Of a stretch of 64,000 nucleotides of DNA, positions 18,039 to 26,851 are shown in pieces. Source of the DNA: Nocardiopsis coralli (GTDB lineage: Bacteria; Actinomycetota; Actinomycetes; Streptosporangiales; Streptosporangiaceae); NCBI RefSeq assembly GCF_014892575.1, contig NZ_JADBGI010000011.1:124293-188292 (forward strand), read 5' to 3'. Each line of letters starts with the position of its first letter. Within the stretch, counting starts at the first letter, position 1. The translations under genes were made by a program, and so were the position numbers. The notes under the pieces were generated by a model that was not told the origin of the DNA, did not search any database, and worked only from the letters and a program-made list of their open reading frames with translations.

Positions 18039-19300
18039 TGCAGCAGCAGGCGCCCGAGCAGGAGGACTGGACCCGGCGTCCCCTGCGCACCGCCCTGCTC
18101 GCCCTGGTCGCGGCCGGTTCCGCCGGCGCCCTGCTGTGGACCGCCCTGACCGGGGTCGAGGAACCCGCCGTCGCCCTCGTCTTCTGCCTGTTCGTCGCCG
18201 GCGGCGAGCTGGCCCGCATCACCCTGCCCGGGGACCGCGAGGTCGCCCCGGTCGCCGCCGCCGGGGCGATCAGCTACGCGTTCGTGGTCAGCCTGGGGGA
18301 GGGGCCGCTCGAGCACTCCGCCGCCCAGGTCGTGGCGGTCGCAGCGATCGGCGTGCTCATGGGCGAACTCCCGCACGTGGCCGTGGGGCGCGCACCCCGC
18401 CCCGAGGACGCCGCGCGCCGCCTGCTGACCGTCATGCTCCTGGCGTGGACCTTCCGTCCCATGGCCGAGGAGCTCTCGCTCTCGGGGCTGTCGGTCACCG
18501 CAACCCTGCTCATGCTGGCCCTGGTCAGCGCAGCCTGGCTCCTGGACGCCTGCCTGGCCGCGCTCCTGCGCGCCGAGCGCCTGCGCACCCGCCTGTGGGT
18601 CACCGTGCGCGACGAGGTACGCGCCCAGTCCGCGGTCGGCGGTGTCATCGGCGCCGGGGCGGTGCTCATCGCCCTGGCGTGCAGTGTCTCCGGGCTCGTG
18701 GGCCTGCTGGTCTTCTCCGCGCCCCTGCTCGTCTCGCACGTGGCCTTCCGCCGGTACGCCGAGATCCGCCGCACCTACCTGGAGACCGTGCGGGCGCTGT
18801 CCCGGGTCACCGAGGTCGGCGGTTACGTCGAGAACGGGCACTCGCGCCGGGTCAGCCGCATCTCGCACGCCGTGGCCTGCGAGATGGGTTTCTCCGAGGC
18901 CGACCTGCTCAGCCTCGAGTACGCCGCCCTCATGCACGACATCGGCCAGCTATCCCTGAGCGAACCGATCGCGGGCGGCGCGACCGTGCTCGCCTCGCCC
19001 CTCGAACAGCGCCGCATCGCCGAGCTCGGGTCCGGCATCATCCGCCAGACCGGGGTGCTCGACACCGTCGCCGAGACCGTGCGCCGCCAGTGCGAACCGG
19101 TCGGCGGGGACGGCCGTGCCGGGGATCCCCCGATGGCCAGCCGCATCATCAAGGTCGCCAACGCCTTCGACGACCTCGTCGGTGCCGGGGGAGGCGCCGA
19201 ACGCCGTGCCGCGGTCGTGGAACGGCTGCGGATGGACGCCGGCACCGAGTACGACCCCGAGGTCGTCGACGCCCTCGCCCGGGTGCTCACGCGACCGTGA
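18038..19300 (+). CDS. Membrane protein with degenerate HD domain, partner of the preceding HD-GYP protein
   Basis: About 420 residues with the same plan: seven or so membrane helices (about 18-235), then an HD-like domain. NGHSRRVSRISHAVA and MHDIGQLSL (about residues 297-305) keep the first His and the HD pair, but the HHExxDGxGYP block is replaced by RRQCEPVGGDGRAG, removing two metal ligands and the GYP signature. It is therefore probably a poor or inactive hydrolase, perhaps a regulatory or heterodimer partner of the intact upstream protein. ATG 18038 overlaps the preceding stop, so the two are co-translated. Confidence 0.8.
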   Translation: MQQQAPEQEDWTRRPLRTALLALVAAGSAGALLWTALTGVEEPAVALVFCLFVAGGELARITLPGDREVAPVAAAGAISYAFVVSLGEGPLEHSAAQVVAVAAIGVLMGELPHVAVGRAPRPEDAARRLLTVMLLAWTFRPMAEELSLSGLSVTATLLMLALVSAAWLLDACLAALLRAERLRTRLWVTVRDEVRAQSAVGGVIGAGAVLIALACSVSGLVGLLVFSAPLLVSHVAFRRYAEIRRTYLETVRALSRVTEVGGYVENGHSRRVSRISHAVACEMGFSEADLLSLEYAALMHDIGQLSLSEPIAGGATVLASPLEQRRIAELGSGIIRQTGVLDTVAETVRRQCEPVGGDGRAGDPPMASRIIKVANAFDDLVGAGGGAERRAAVVERLRMDAGTEYDPEVVDALARVLTRP

Positions 19301-19363
19301 CGGGGGCCTCCCGCACGCGTGAGAGGGTCGGTCCGACAACACCGAACCGGGGAGGCGCACACC

Positions 19364-19576
19364 ATGGCAGAGATCCGCGCGGAGATGGTCGCCAACATCT
19401 TCGAGCTGCAGGTCGGCGAGGGCGACCGTGTCGAGGCCGGCGGCATCCTGCTGCTCCTGGAGTCCATGAAGATGGAGATCCCGGTGCTCACCGAGGACGC
19501 GGGGACCGTCACCCGGGTCGCCGTGTCCGAGGGGGACGTGGTGCAGGAGGGCGACCTGCTGGCCGTCGTCGAGTGA
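19364..19576 (+). CDS. Biotin/lipoyl attachment carrier protein (TB7.3-like)
   Basis: 70 residues, essentially one biotinyl domain. The attachment hairpin ESMKMEIPV carries the modified Lys at about residue 36, the classical MKM biotinylation signature. M. tuberculosis TB7.3 (Rv3221c) is a free-standing biotinylated protein of similar size near sigH and pdtaS, matching this location. The carboxylase it serves is not in the window. ATG 19364 has GGGGAGG upstream; a longer in-frame reading from 19319 is unlikely. Confidence 0.88.
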   Translation: MAEIRAEMVANIFELQVGEGDRVEAGGILLLLESMKMEIPVLTEDAGTVTRVAVSEGDVVQEGDLLAVVE

Positions 19577-19615
19577 GCGCGCACGCCGGAGCCCTCGGGC
19601 CCCGGCCGCTCCGCC

Positions 19616-20356
19616 TCAGTCCGTCGGGGGCCGCAGCCGGGTGACGAACTTGTACCGGTCGCCGCGGTAGAGCGAGCGCACCCACTCGACGGGGTGCCCG
19701 TCCCCGTCGAAGCTGTGCTGGCAGTGCAGGACCAGGGGCAGTCCCACGTCCACGCCCAGGAGACGGGCCTCGTTCGGGGTCGCGAGCACCGTCTCGATGG
19801 AGGCCTCCGCCTCGGCCAGCGACACGTCGTAGGCGCTGGCCAGGGCCTCGTACAGCGACGCGTAGCGGTCCAGCTGGCGGCGCAGCCCGGGGAAGCGCCG
19901 GGCGGCCAGGTGCGCGGTCTCCACGGCCATGGGCTCGCCGTTGGCCAGCCGCAGGCGTTCGATACGCAGCACACGGCCGCCCGACCGGATCGCCAGGAGT
20001 TCGGCGAGCTGGTCGTCGGCGTTGATGTAACTCACGTCGAGGATGCGGGTCGCGGGGTGCAGGCCGTGCGCCCGCATCTCCTGCGTGTAACTGGTCAGCT
20101 GGAGGATCTGCGCGACCTTGGGCTTGGCCACGAAGGTGCCCTTGCCCTGGATGCGCAGCAGCCGTCCCTCGACGACCATCTCGGTCAGGGCCTGGCGTAC
20201 CGTCGTGCGCGAGGTGCCGAACTGGGTGGCCAGGGCGCGCTCGGGGGGCACCGGGTTGCCCGCGGGCATCGCCTCGATGAGTTCGAGCAGTTGTTTCTTG
20301 ACCTGGTAGTACTTGGGCACCCTGGGGTTGCCGTCGACTGTCTGCCGGCCGGTCAT
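19616..20356 (-). CDS. dasR: GntR/HutC-family regulator, DasR orthologue
   Basis: About 246 residues. A winged-helix domain is at about 10-75 ([37 protein letters not shown]), followed by a UTRA ligand domain ([49 protein letters not shown]). Many of these strings match Streptomyces DasR as I remember it. DasR senses glucosamine-6-phosphate and represses chitin and N-acetylglucosamine genes through dre sites. ATG 20356 has GGAGGAG upstream; the open frame extends further but without a ribosome site. A dre-like sequence lies 100 bases upstream, in the divergent region shared with pdtaS. Confidence 0.9.
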   Translation of the reverse strand: MTGRQTVDGNPRVPKYYQVKKQLLELIEAMPAGNPVPPERALATQFGTSRTTVRQALTEMVVEGRLLRIQGKGTFVAKPKVAQILQLTSYTQEMRAHGLHPATRILDVSYINADDQLAELLAIRSGGRVLRIERLRLANGEPMAVETAHLAARRFPGLRRQLDRYASLYEALASAYDVSLAEAEASIETVLATPNEARLLGVDVGLPLVLHCQHSFDGDGHPVEWVRSLYRGDRYKFVTRLRPPTD

Positions 20357-20457
20357 CCGTCTCCTCCGCCGCGTCCCGGTCCTCACGCCGCACCCTCGGT
20401 CGCCGTGGGCCGGACGGTGGTGCTCCGGGCCCGGTGGGGGAGCCCGTCTCGGCCACC

Positions 20458-20473
20458 GATTGGTATGGACCAC
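20458..20473. promoter_or_regulatory. dre-like DasR operator
   Basis: ATTGGTATGGACCACT resembles the DasR consensus A(G/C)TGGTCTAGACCA(G/C)T, with three departures, and keeps both TGGT and ACCA half-sites. It lies between divergent dasR and pdtaS and just before a pdtaS promoter, so it could mediate DasR autoregulation and also affect pdtaS. Confidence 0.6.
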
Positions 20474-20491
20474 TGGTTGAGTGCGTACCCC

Positions 20492-20519
20492 TTGAGTATG
20501 CCTTCCTTCATGGGATGAT
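20492..20519 (+). promoter_or_regulatory. Probable leaderless promoter of pdtaS
   Basis: TTGAGT (20492-20497), 16 bases, GATGAT (20514-20519), then six bases to GTG 20526. There is no ribosome site, so transcription probably starts at or beside the start codon. Confidence 0.5.
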
Positions 20520-20525
20520 TTGTGA

Positions 20526-22076
20526 GTGCCTCACCTCAGTGATCTCATCAGGCGTCACACGTCACTCAAACAAGCCGACCTGGAGTGGATCTACTCCCTG
20601 GTCTCGGACTGGCAGCTGCTGGCCGACCTCTCCTTCGCCGACCTCGTCCTGTGGGTGCGCCTGCGCGGCGACGACGGCTGGGTCGCCATAGCGCAGATGC
20701 GGCCCACGACCGGGCCCACCGCCTTCCAGGACGACCTGGTGGAGACGGTCCTGCGCGACGACATGAAGGACGTCGACCCTCGCTCGGCCCCCAGGGTCGT
20801 GGGGCGCAGGGCGCTCATCGACCGCGCCTGGGAGGAGGGGCGCATCTGCCGCGACGGAGACCCCGACTGGTCCGGCGGGGTCCCGGTGCGCGAGGAGACC
20901 GTCCCGGTGCGCCGCGAGGGACGCCTCATCGGGGTGATCCAGCGCAGTACCAACCTCAGCTCGGCCCGCACCCCCAGCCGCCTGGAGCTGACCTACCTGC
21001 AGAGCGCCGGCGACCTCGCCCAGATGATCGCCGAGGGCGCCTTCCCGTTCAGCGACCAGGGCCCGCTCATGGTCCGCTCGCCCCGCGTCGGCGACGGGCT
21101 CCTGCGCCTGGACCAGAACGGCGAGGTCGTCTACGCCAGTCCCAACGCGCTCTCCGCCTACCGCCGCCTGGGCCTGACCGCCGACCTCGTGGGCGGCCGC
21201 CTGGACCGCACGACCCTGGAACTGGCGGCCCCGGGGGAGGCCCGTGACGAGAACCTCACCTACACCGCCAGCGGGCGCGCCCCGCAGGAGGCCGAGGTCG
21301 AGGCGCGCGGGGTCACCGTCCAGCTGCGGTCCATACCGCTGGTCATCGACGGGGTGCGCATCGGTGCGCTGGTGATGGTCCGCGACGTCACCGAGTTGCG
21401 GCGCCGCGAACGCGAACTCATGACCAAGGACGCGACGATCCGGGAGATCCACCACCGGGTCAAGAACAACCTGCAGACCGTCGCGGCGCTGCTGCGCCTG
21501 CAGGCCCGGCGCCTGGACGTGCCCGAGGCGCGCACCGCCTTGGACGAGGCCGTGGGGCGTGTGGGATCGATCGCGATCGTGCACGAAATGCTCTCGCACA
21601 CCCCCGACGAGGTCGTGGATTTCGACGACATCGCCGACCGGGTCATGCAGATGGCCGCGGAGGTCTCCTCGACCAAGGGGGCGGTGATCCCGCGCAGGAT
21701 CGGCGGGTTCGGGCTGCTCAACGCGCTGGTGGCCACACCGTTGTCGATGGTGCTGGCGGAGCTGGTGCAGAACGCCGTGGAGCACGGCCTGGGGCAGGGC
21801 CCCGGACAGATCGAGGTGCGGGTGCGCCGCTACGACGCGGGTCCGGGGTTCCCGGGTTCGAGCCGTCTGGAACTGGCGGTCTCCGACGACGGCGGCGGGC
21901 TTCCGGAGGACTTCGACCTGGAGGGCACCAAGAGCCTGGGGCTGCAGATCGTCCGGACCCTCATCGTGGGCGAGCTCGGGGGGTCGCTGGAGATCGAGCC
22001 GAAGGAGGGCGGAGGGACCGAGGTGGCGATCAGGTTGCCGCTGGAGAGGGAGGACGAGGAGGTCCCCCGCAGGTAG
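20526..22076 (+). CDS. pdtaS: Sensor histidine kinase PdtaS
   Basis: 516 residues, soluble. An N-terminal GAF-like PdtaS domain (about 1-165) is followed by a PAS domain (about 185-290), a HisKA_2-type dimerisation helix with the phospho-His in [17 protein letters not shown] (about residue 313), and an HATPase domain with [12 protein letters not shown] (N box), SDDGGGLP and a G box around GGGTEV. PdtaS is a constitutively active kinase that phosphorylates the RNA-binding antiterminator PdtaR. Copper and nitric oxide inhibit the M. tuberculosis protein. The pdtaR gene is not in this window. It converges on whiB1, the same pair of neighbours as in mycobacteria. Confidence 0.92.
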   Translation: MPHLSDLIRRHTSLKQADLEWIYSLVSDWQLLADLSFADLVLWVRLRGDDGWVAIAQMRPTTGPTAFQDDLVETVLRDDMKDVDPRSAPRVVGRRALIDRAWEEGRICRDGDPDWSGGVPVREETVPVRREGRLIGVIQRSTNLSSARTPSRLELTYLQSAGDLAQMIAEGAFPFSDQGPLMVRSPRVGDGLLRLDQNGEVVYASPNALSAYRRLGLTADLVGGRLDRTTLELAAPGEARDENLTYTASGRAPQEAEVEARGVTVQLRSIPLVIDGVRIGALVMVRDVTELRRRERELMTKDATIREIHHRVKNNLQTVAALLRLQARRLDVPEARTALDEAVGRVGSIAIVHEMLSHTPDEVVDFDDIADRVMQMAAEVSSTKGAVIPRRIGGFGLLNALVATPLSMVLAELVQNAVEHGLGQGPGQIEVRVRRYDAGPGFPGSSRLELAVSDDGGGLPEDFDLEGTKSLGLQIVRTLIVGELGGSLEIEPKEGGGTEVAIRLPLEREDEEVPRR

Positions 22077-22121
22077 GGCGGCCGGTCCGGCCGTCCTTCG
22101 CCCTGCCGAGGTGGGGGATGA

Positions 22122-22148
22122 GGGTCCCCGCTGCGCCGGGCGGGGGCC
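22122..22148. terminator. Hairpin between convergent pdtaS and whiB1
   Basis: GGTCCCCGC (22123-22131) and GCGGGGGCC (22140-22148) can form a GC-rich stem with one G-T pair, followed on the + strand by TTCCG. It could end either transcript. Confidence 0.5.
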
Positions 22149-22157
22149 TTCCGTGTT

Positions 22158-22415
22158 TCAGTAGGTACGGGCCATCGTGCGTCGGCCGGCACCGCGCTTG
22201 CGGAGCGCGCGGCGCTCCTCCTCGCTGGTGCCGCCCCAGACGCCGCCGTCCTGTCCGCTCTCGAGGGCCCACTGCAGGCAGGCGGAGCTGACGGGACAGC
22301 GCCCGCACACCGCCTTGGCCTCCTCGATCTGGATCAGGGCGGGGCCGAAGTTGCCGATGGGGAAGAAGAGCTCCGGGTCTTCGTCACGGCAGGCTGCGTC
22401 GTGGCGCCAGTCCAT
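22158..22415 (-). CDS. whiB1: WhiB-family iron-sulfur regulator WhiB1
   Basis: 85 residues. Cys9, Cys37, Cys40 and Cys46 are spaced as in M. tuberculosis WhiB1 and would hold a 4Fe-4S cluster; GVWGG and a basic RALRKRGAGRR tail follow. WhiB1/WblE proteins bind domain 4 of the housekeeping sigma factor and are nitric-oxide sensitive and usually essential. I chose ATG 22415, with GAGGAG eight bases upstream, rather than GTG 22424. Its position beside pdtaS matches the mycobacterial arrangement. Confidence 0.95.
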   Translation of the reverse strand: MDWRHDAACRDEDPELFFPIGNFGPALIQIEEAKAVCGRCPVSSACLQWALESGQDGGVWGGTSEEERRALRKRGAGRRTMARTY

Positions 22416-22672
22416 GCGGTCCACTCCTCACGGTGAGGCGATCGGGGGTTGTGAAGGGATTCACGATCGATCGTGTGTGCGTGCGCGGATGTGCATCGGG
22501 AGCCCGGCGGGCCGGACCCGCCGGTGAATTCCTCGAGGTGTTTCGGAGGTTCACCCCACGACCGTGTGGGGGCGCCCAAGTTAACTCGCCCGTAACTCGA
22601 GGCGATATCTTGAGCGTGGCAGGGTTCAACGACCCATGCAAGAGGTCCCGAGGCCAAAGGTCCTGATCACGG

Positions 22673-22688
22673 TGTCGCATGCGTCACA
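22673..22688. promoter_or_regulatory. Possible CRP-like site upstream of whiB1
   Basis: TGTCGCATGCGTCACA has one perfect TCACA half-site and one imperfect TGTGA half-site at the expected spacing. M. tuberculosis whiB1 is controlled by a CRP protein. The site lies about 260 bases before the whiB1 start and 30 bases from the end of the lipid kinase gene, which is far. The rest of 22416-22717 shows no gene. Confidence 0.3.
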
Positions 22689-22717
22689 GTGGTCCGGAAT
22701 TCGTTCTCCCGGTGCAA

Positions 22718-23650
22718 TTAGCAGACGATTCGTAACGCTTTCGGTAGCGACCGGCAGTTGACCTGTTCGCGGTCTCCCAGGTATTCACCGTCGATCTGGA
22801 ACGCCCGCGGATGGTCGGACGTGATCGTCAGCGAAGCCTCGTCGTGCCAGGTCAGATACCCTTCGCCTTCCTCGGGCAGGCCTTTGGGGAAGAACATCTG
22901 CGACAGAATCCACCCGGTCACCGCGGTCGAGGAGTGCGTCAACGCGAAAGCGTCGAGACCCAACTCGAAACGCGACGCCGGGGTCGGCTGCAACGGCAGT
23001 GCACCCGCGTAGGTCCATGGGGACGTGTTGGTGACCAGCGCGAAATACACGTTGTCGCGAGAGGTTCCCCCGCCCGACACGGTGAGTGACGGATCGCGGA
23101 TATCGCCCTGGAAGAAGAGCTTCATCGCCACTTCCGCGTACAGCGCCGGTGTGGCCCTGCGGCCGTTGCCGCGTTCGTCCTCGACGCGCTGCACGACGTC
23201 GGCGTCCCAGCCGAACCCGGCACAGAACGTGAAGTAACGGTCGGCCATGCCGTCGTCGACGAGGCCCAGACCGATCTCGCGCTCACTGCCCTCCCGCAGC
23301 GCCCTCAGGACCGTGCCGGTGGCCTCGACCGGGTCGCCGGGCACCCCCAGGGAACGGATGAAGACGTTCGCGCTGCCGCCGGGCAGGACCGCGTACCGCG
23401 GGCGGGGCAGGTGGGAGGGCGCCTCGAGCAGGCCGTTGACGACCTCGTTCACGGTGCCGTCACCGCCCAGGCTGATCACCAGGCGGTATCCGTGCTCGGC
23501 CGCGGACCGCGCGAGCTCGCGCGCGTGGTCGCGGTGGGTGGTCACGATCGTGGTCAGGTCCAACTCCGAACGGAGGGCACCCTCGATGACCTCCTGCGAC
23601 CGGGAAGTGGTCGTGGTCGCTTTCGGGTTGACGACGAAGAGGGCACGCAC
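22718..23650 (-). CDS. Diacylglycerol/lipid kinase family protein
   Basis: About 310 residues. The DAGK catalytic N-domain shows VVNPKATTTTSR and SLGGDGTVNEVVNG (residues 62-70 hold the GGDGT nucleotide loop), then VLPGGSANVF. The C-terminal beta sandwich ends in QIDGEYLGDREQV, typical of YegS/DgkB-type lipid kinases. It probably phosphorylates diacylglycerol or a related lipid, recycling it to phosphatidic acid. GTG 23650 is chosen because the homologous region begins there and a -10 element TACACT ends six bases upstream, implying a leaderless transcript. The open frame continues upstream but overlaps the divergent gene. Confidence 0.88.
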   Translation of the reverse strand: MRALFVVNPKATTTTSRSQEVIEGALRSELDLTTIVTTHRDHARELARSAAEHGYRLVISLGGDGTVNEVVNGLLEAPSHLPRPRYAVLPGGSANVFIRSLGVPGDPVEATGTVLRALREGSEREIGLGLVDDGMADRYFTFCAGFGWDADVVQRVEDERGNGRRATPALYAEVAMKLFFQGDIRDPSLTVSGGGTSRDNVYFALVTNTSPWTYAGALPLQPTPASRFELGLDAFALTHSSTAVTGWILSQMFFPKGLPEEGEGYLTWHDEASLTITSDHPRAFQIDGEYLGDREQVNCRSLPKALRIVC

Positions 23651-23656
23651 CCGGCC

Positions 23657-23689
23657 AGTGTAGGGGCACCCCGGGCACGCGGATAGGCT
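23657..23689. promoter_or_regulatory. Back-to-back leaderless promoters
   Basis: In the 45-base gap between divergent GTG starts, TAGGCT (23684-23689, + strand) ends six bases before GTG 23696, and TACACT (minus strand, 23662-23657) ends six bases before GTG 23650. Neither gene has a usable ribosome site, so both transcripts probably begin at their start codons. Confidence 0.6.
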
Positions 23690-23695
23690 CGGAGG

Positions 23696-24097
23696 GTGTC
23701 TTCGCGTCCCTTCACCATCACCATCGCCGCCGTCCTCCAGGCCCTGATCGGCCTGGGCGCAGGGCTGGCCGGCCTCTACAGCTTCTACGCGGCCGTCACC
23801 GGGCAGGTCAACGACGTCATGTCCGCGGTCCCGCTGGCCGCCGCCGGCCTCGGTGTCGGAGCGCTGCTGGTGTTCGTCGCCCACGGCCTCTGGCAGCTCA
23901 ACGACTGGGCCCGCACCCCGGTCTTCGTCACCCAGCTCTTCCTCGCGGTGATCGCCTACTACATGTTCACCGGCGAGCAGTACGGTGCCGCGGCCCTGTT
24001 CGGCGCCACCGCGGTCGCCGCCGGCGCGGCGGTGCTGTCCCCGCCCACGACCGCGGCCCTGTTCCCCGTCGAGGAACCGCAGAAGAAGAAGCGCTGA
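23696..24097 (+). CDS. Small four-helix membrane protein
   Basis: 133 residues with four hydrophobic segments (about 8-30, 43-65, 76-93 and 98-118) and a Lys-rich C-terminus. The motif HGLWQLNDWAR between helices 2 and 3 is typical of small actinobacterial membrane proteins of unknown function. It is divergent from the lipid kinase. No catalytic residues are evident. Confidence 0.8.
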   Translation: MSSRPFTITIAAVLQALIGLGAGLAGLYSFYAAVTGQVNDVMSAVPLAAAGLGVGALLVFVAHGLWQLNDWARTPVFVTQLFLAVIAYYMFTGEQYGAAALFGATAVAAGAAVLSPPTTAALFPVEEPQKKKR

Positions 24098-24215
24098 CCC
24101 GCTCCCGGGCGACCACGGGGACACGCGAGGACGCGCGCCTCACACACGCGCCGGGCGGGCGCCGGTAACCAGGGTGCATGCCCGAGACCAGCCGCCCGCG
24201 TTCCGGGGACCGCCG

Positions 24216-25586
24216 GTGAACGGCCCCCGCCGCCTCCTCGCCGGGATGCGCGAGGCCGCGGAGCACACACCCGCCCGACGCGACCGCTACATCGACCTCC
24301 TGCGCGCCCTGGCCATCGTGCTCGTCGCGGTCGGGCACTGGCTCATGGTCGTGGTCGAGACCGGCGACGGCATCGACGGCGGCAACGCCCTGGCCGATCT
24401 TCCCTGGGCCGAACCCCTGACGTGGTTCTTCCAGGTCATGCCGGTCTTCTTCCTCGTGGGCGGGTACTCGCACGCCGCCTCGCTGGCCTCGCACCGGCGC
24501 AAGGGCGGTGACACGACCGGATGGTTGCTGGGGCGCACCGACCGTCTCCTGCGCCCCACGACCCTGTTCCTGTGCCTGTGGTGGGCGGCCGCGTTCGGAG
24601 CGGTCTCGCTGGGCGCGGACCCCACGATCGTCGGCCTCGCGGTCTGGGCGGCCACCATCCCCCTGTGGTTCCTCACCGCCTACCTGGCCGTGGTGCTGCT
24701 CGCCCCCGCGCTGTACGCACTGCACCGCAGGTTCGGTGCGGCCGTGCCCGCGGTCCTGGTCGGCCTCGTCGCCGTGCTCGACCTGCTGCGCCTCGGGTCC
24801 GGCGTCCCGGTGGTGGGGGAGGCCAACCACCTGCTGGTCTGGATCGCGCTGCACCAGTGCGGGTTCGTGCTGTACGACCACCCCGGGGCCGGGCGGCCCG
24901 CACCGTGGTCCGGGCTCACCGTGCTCGGGCTCGCCCTGCTGTGCGCGCTGACCGTGTTCGGCCCTTACCCGGTGAGCATGGTCGACGTGCCCGGCGCGGA
25001 GATGGGCAACGCCTCACCGCCCAGCCTCGCGCTGCTCGTGCTCGGCCTCACCCAGACGTGCCTGGCGCTGTCCCTGGCCGGGCCGGCCCGGCGCCTGCTG
25101 CGCGCCGGCGGGCCCTGGACCGCCGTGGTCGGCGTCAACACGGTCGTTCTGACCCTGTTCCTCTGGCACATGAGCGCCGCGATCCTCGCCGGGGTCCTCC
25201 TGTACGGGACGGGGCTGCTGCCGCAACCGCCCGTGGGGTCGGCCGAGTGGCTCCTGCTCCGGGTGCCGTGGGTCCTCGGGGTGAGTGCGGTGATGATCGT
25301 ACTGCTGGCGCTCCTGGGGCCCGTGGAAGCACGGACGGGGCCGTCGGGGGCCGGTCGGCGGGCCGGGAGGCTCAGGGGTGTCGGTGCGGCACTGAAGGGC
25401 CGCACGGTCGTGGTCTGGTGTGCGCTCCCCGCGGCGTTCGCGGGTTTCGCCTGGTGCGCCCTCGCGGGGCCGGGGATGCACGGGGCGGGGGCGCTGCCCA
25501 CCGCCGGGTTCGTCCTCTACCTGGGGGCGGCGGCCGTGCTGCGCGAGGCCAGGCGGTCGGTGGCACGGGACACCGGACGGGGATGA
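24216..25586 (+). CDS. Acyltransferase 3 family membrane protein
   Basis: About 456 residues with 10-12 membrane helices. It starts with RDRYIDLLRALAIVLVAVGHW, the acyltransferase-3 signature with the catalytic His after the first helix, followed by FFQVMPVFFLVGGYSHAAS and a conserved Arg in RTDRLLRP. A late LFLWHMSAA repeats the family His. Such enzymes O-acylate surface glycans, lipids or small molecules. The start is uncertain: GTG 24216 or ATG 24246, neither with a strong ribosome site. The last 70 residues include two extra helices. The substrate is unknown. Confidence 0.85.
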   Translation: MNGPRRLLAGMREAAEHTPARRDRYIDLLRALAIVLVAVGHWLMVVVETGDGIDGGNALADLPWAEPLTWFFQVMPVFFLVGGYSHAASLASHRRKGGDTTGWLLGRTDRLLRPTTLFLCLWWAAAFGAVSLGADPTIVGLAVWAATIPLWFLTAYLAVVLLAPALYALHRRFGAAVPAVLVGLVAVLDLLRLGSGVPVVGEANHLLVWIALHQCGFVLYDHPGAGRPAPWSGLTVLGLALLCALTVFGPYPVSMVDVPGAEMGNASPPSLALLVLGLTQTCLALSLAGPARRLLRAGGPWTAVVGVNTVVLTLFLWHMSAAILAGVLLYGTGLLPQPPVGSAEWLLLRVPWVLGVSAVMIVLLALLGPVEARTGPSGAGRRAGRLRGVGAALKGRTVVVWCALPAAFAGFAWCALAGPGMHGAGALPTAGFVLYLGAAAVLREARRSVARDTGRG

Positions 25587-25625
25587 CCCCCGGCGGCCGC
25601 CCCTGGGCGACCGCCGGATGCCGGG

Positions 25626-26429
25626 TCAGTCGTCCGTGGTCAGCGCCTGCCGGAGCTGGGCGAGCGTACGCGCCAGCAGCCGGGAGACGTGCATCTGCGA
25701 TATGCCCAGTTCCTGGGCGATCTGCGACTGAGTCATGTTGCCGAAGAAGCGCAGCAGCAGGATGCGCTTCTCCCGCGGCGGCAGCTGCTCCAGGAGCGGC
25801 TTGAGCGACTCCCGGTACTCCACCCCCTCCAGGGACTCGTCCACGATGCCCAACGAGTCGGCGACGGCGGGAGCGTCCTCGTCCCCGCTGTCCGGGGCGT
25901 CCAGCGACACCGTGGAGTAGGCGTTGGCGGACTCCAGGCCCTCCAGCACCTCCTCCTCCGACATGTTGAGATGGCTCGCGAGCTCCGCGACCGTCGGCGA
26001 ACGCCCCTCCCTCTGGGACAGGTCGCTGACGGCCTTGGTGAGCGAGAGCTTCAGCTCCTGGAGGCGACGGGGAACCCGCACCGCCCAGCCCTTGTCACGG
26101 AAGTGACGCTTGATCTCACCGACGATCGTGGGCGTGGCGTAGGTCGAGAACTCCACACCCCGGTCCAGATCGAAGCGGTCGATGGACTTGATGAGACCGA
26201 TCGTCGCGACCTGGGTGAGATCGTCCAGCCACTCGCCGCGGTTGCGGAACCGGCGGGCCAGGTACTCCACCAGAGGGAGGTGGAGCTCCACGAGCTCGTC
26301 ACGGATCCGTCGCCGCTCCGGTGACTCCGGGTCGAGTTCACTCAGGCGCTCGAACAACTCTCTGGCGCGTGCCCGGTCGGGCACCGCGTGTTCGGTCTTG
26401 GCTGTCAGAGCGGGCCCCCTTTCGCTCAC
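25626..26429 (-). CDS. SigB/SigF-family alternative sigma factor
   Basis: 267 residues. Region 2 (LVEYLARRFRNRGEWLDDLTQVATIGLIKSIDRFD, GVEFSTYATPTIVGEIKRHFRD), region 3 (RSPTVAELASHLNMSEEEV) and region 4 (LPPREKRILLLRFFGNMTQSQIAQELGISQMHVSRLL) are complete. This is the SigB/SigF type used for general stress, osmotic or developmental responses. Its start overlaps the preceding anti-sigma gene (GTGA), giving a typical partner-switching pair. No anti-anti-sigma gene is adjacent. Confidence 0.92.
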   Translation of the reverse strand: MSERGPALTAKTEHAVPDRARARELFERLSELDPESPERRRIRDELVELHLPLVEYLARRFRNRGEWLDDLTQVATIGLIKSIDRFDLDRGVEFSTYATPTIVGEIKRHFRDKGWAVRVPRRLQELKLSLTKAVSDLSQREGRSPTVAELASHLNMSEEEVLEGLESANAYSTVSLDAPDSGDEDAPAVADSLGIVDESLEGVEYRESLKPLLEQLPPREKRILLLRFFGNMTQSQIAQELGISQMHVSRLLARTLAQLRQALTTDD

Positions 26430-26851
26430 GTCGGCTCCAGTGTGCCGCGACGCTTGTACAGAACGATGTAGACGCGGTCGTCAGGGCCGACTTCGGCGTC
26501 GACGTCACCCGCGAGCGCGGACAGGACCGTCCACGCGAACGTGTCGCGGGCGGGGAGGCGTCCGTCGGCGGTCAGCACCGACACGGAGATGCGCATCCCC
26601 TCGGGGGTGAGTTCGAATTCGGTGGTCAGTTCTGTGCCGGGCAATGCCTGGGAGAGCAGCATCGCGCAGGCCTCGTCGACGCCGATCCTCAGGTCCTCGA
26701 TCTCGTCGAGGGTGAAGTCGAGTCGCGCGGCGAGTCCCGCCGTCGCCGTCCGCAGTACGGACAGGTAGGCGCTGTCCGCGGGCATATTGACGGTGACAGC
26801 GTCGCGGACACCGGCCGCGTCGGCCGTGGGCACGGCGGTTTCTTCGGTCAC
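26426..26851 (-). CDS. Anti-sigma factor, RsbW/UsfX-type kinase
   Basis: About 141 residues with a GHKL ATPase fold: an N-box helix LRIGVDEACAMLL (about 63-75) and a degenerate ATP lid near the C-terminus. Such proteins bind SigB/SigF factors and are displaced by unphosphorylated anti-anti-sigma factors. GTG 26851 has AAGGAGGG upstream. A possible -10 (TACATT) lies about 40 bases ahead on the minus strand. It is first in a two-gene operon and overlaps the sigma gene by four bases. Confidence 0.88.
   Translation of the reverse strand: MTEETAVPTADAAGVRDAVTVNMPADSAYLSVLRTATAGLAARLDFTLDEIEDLRIGVDEACAMLLSQALPGTELTTEFELTPEGMRISVSVLTADGRLPARDTFAWTVLSALAGDVDAEVGPDDRVYIVLYKRRGTLEPT

Noticed and set aside
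19364-19576. The biotin carrier protein as a fragment of a larger carboxylase
   Set aside because: It has its own ribosome site and stop, and free-standing proteins of this size are known near sigH in mycobacteria.
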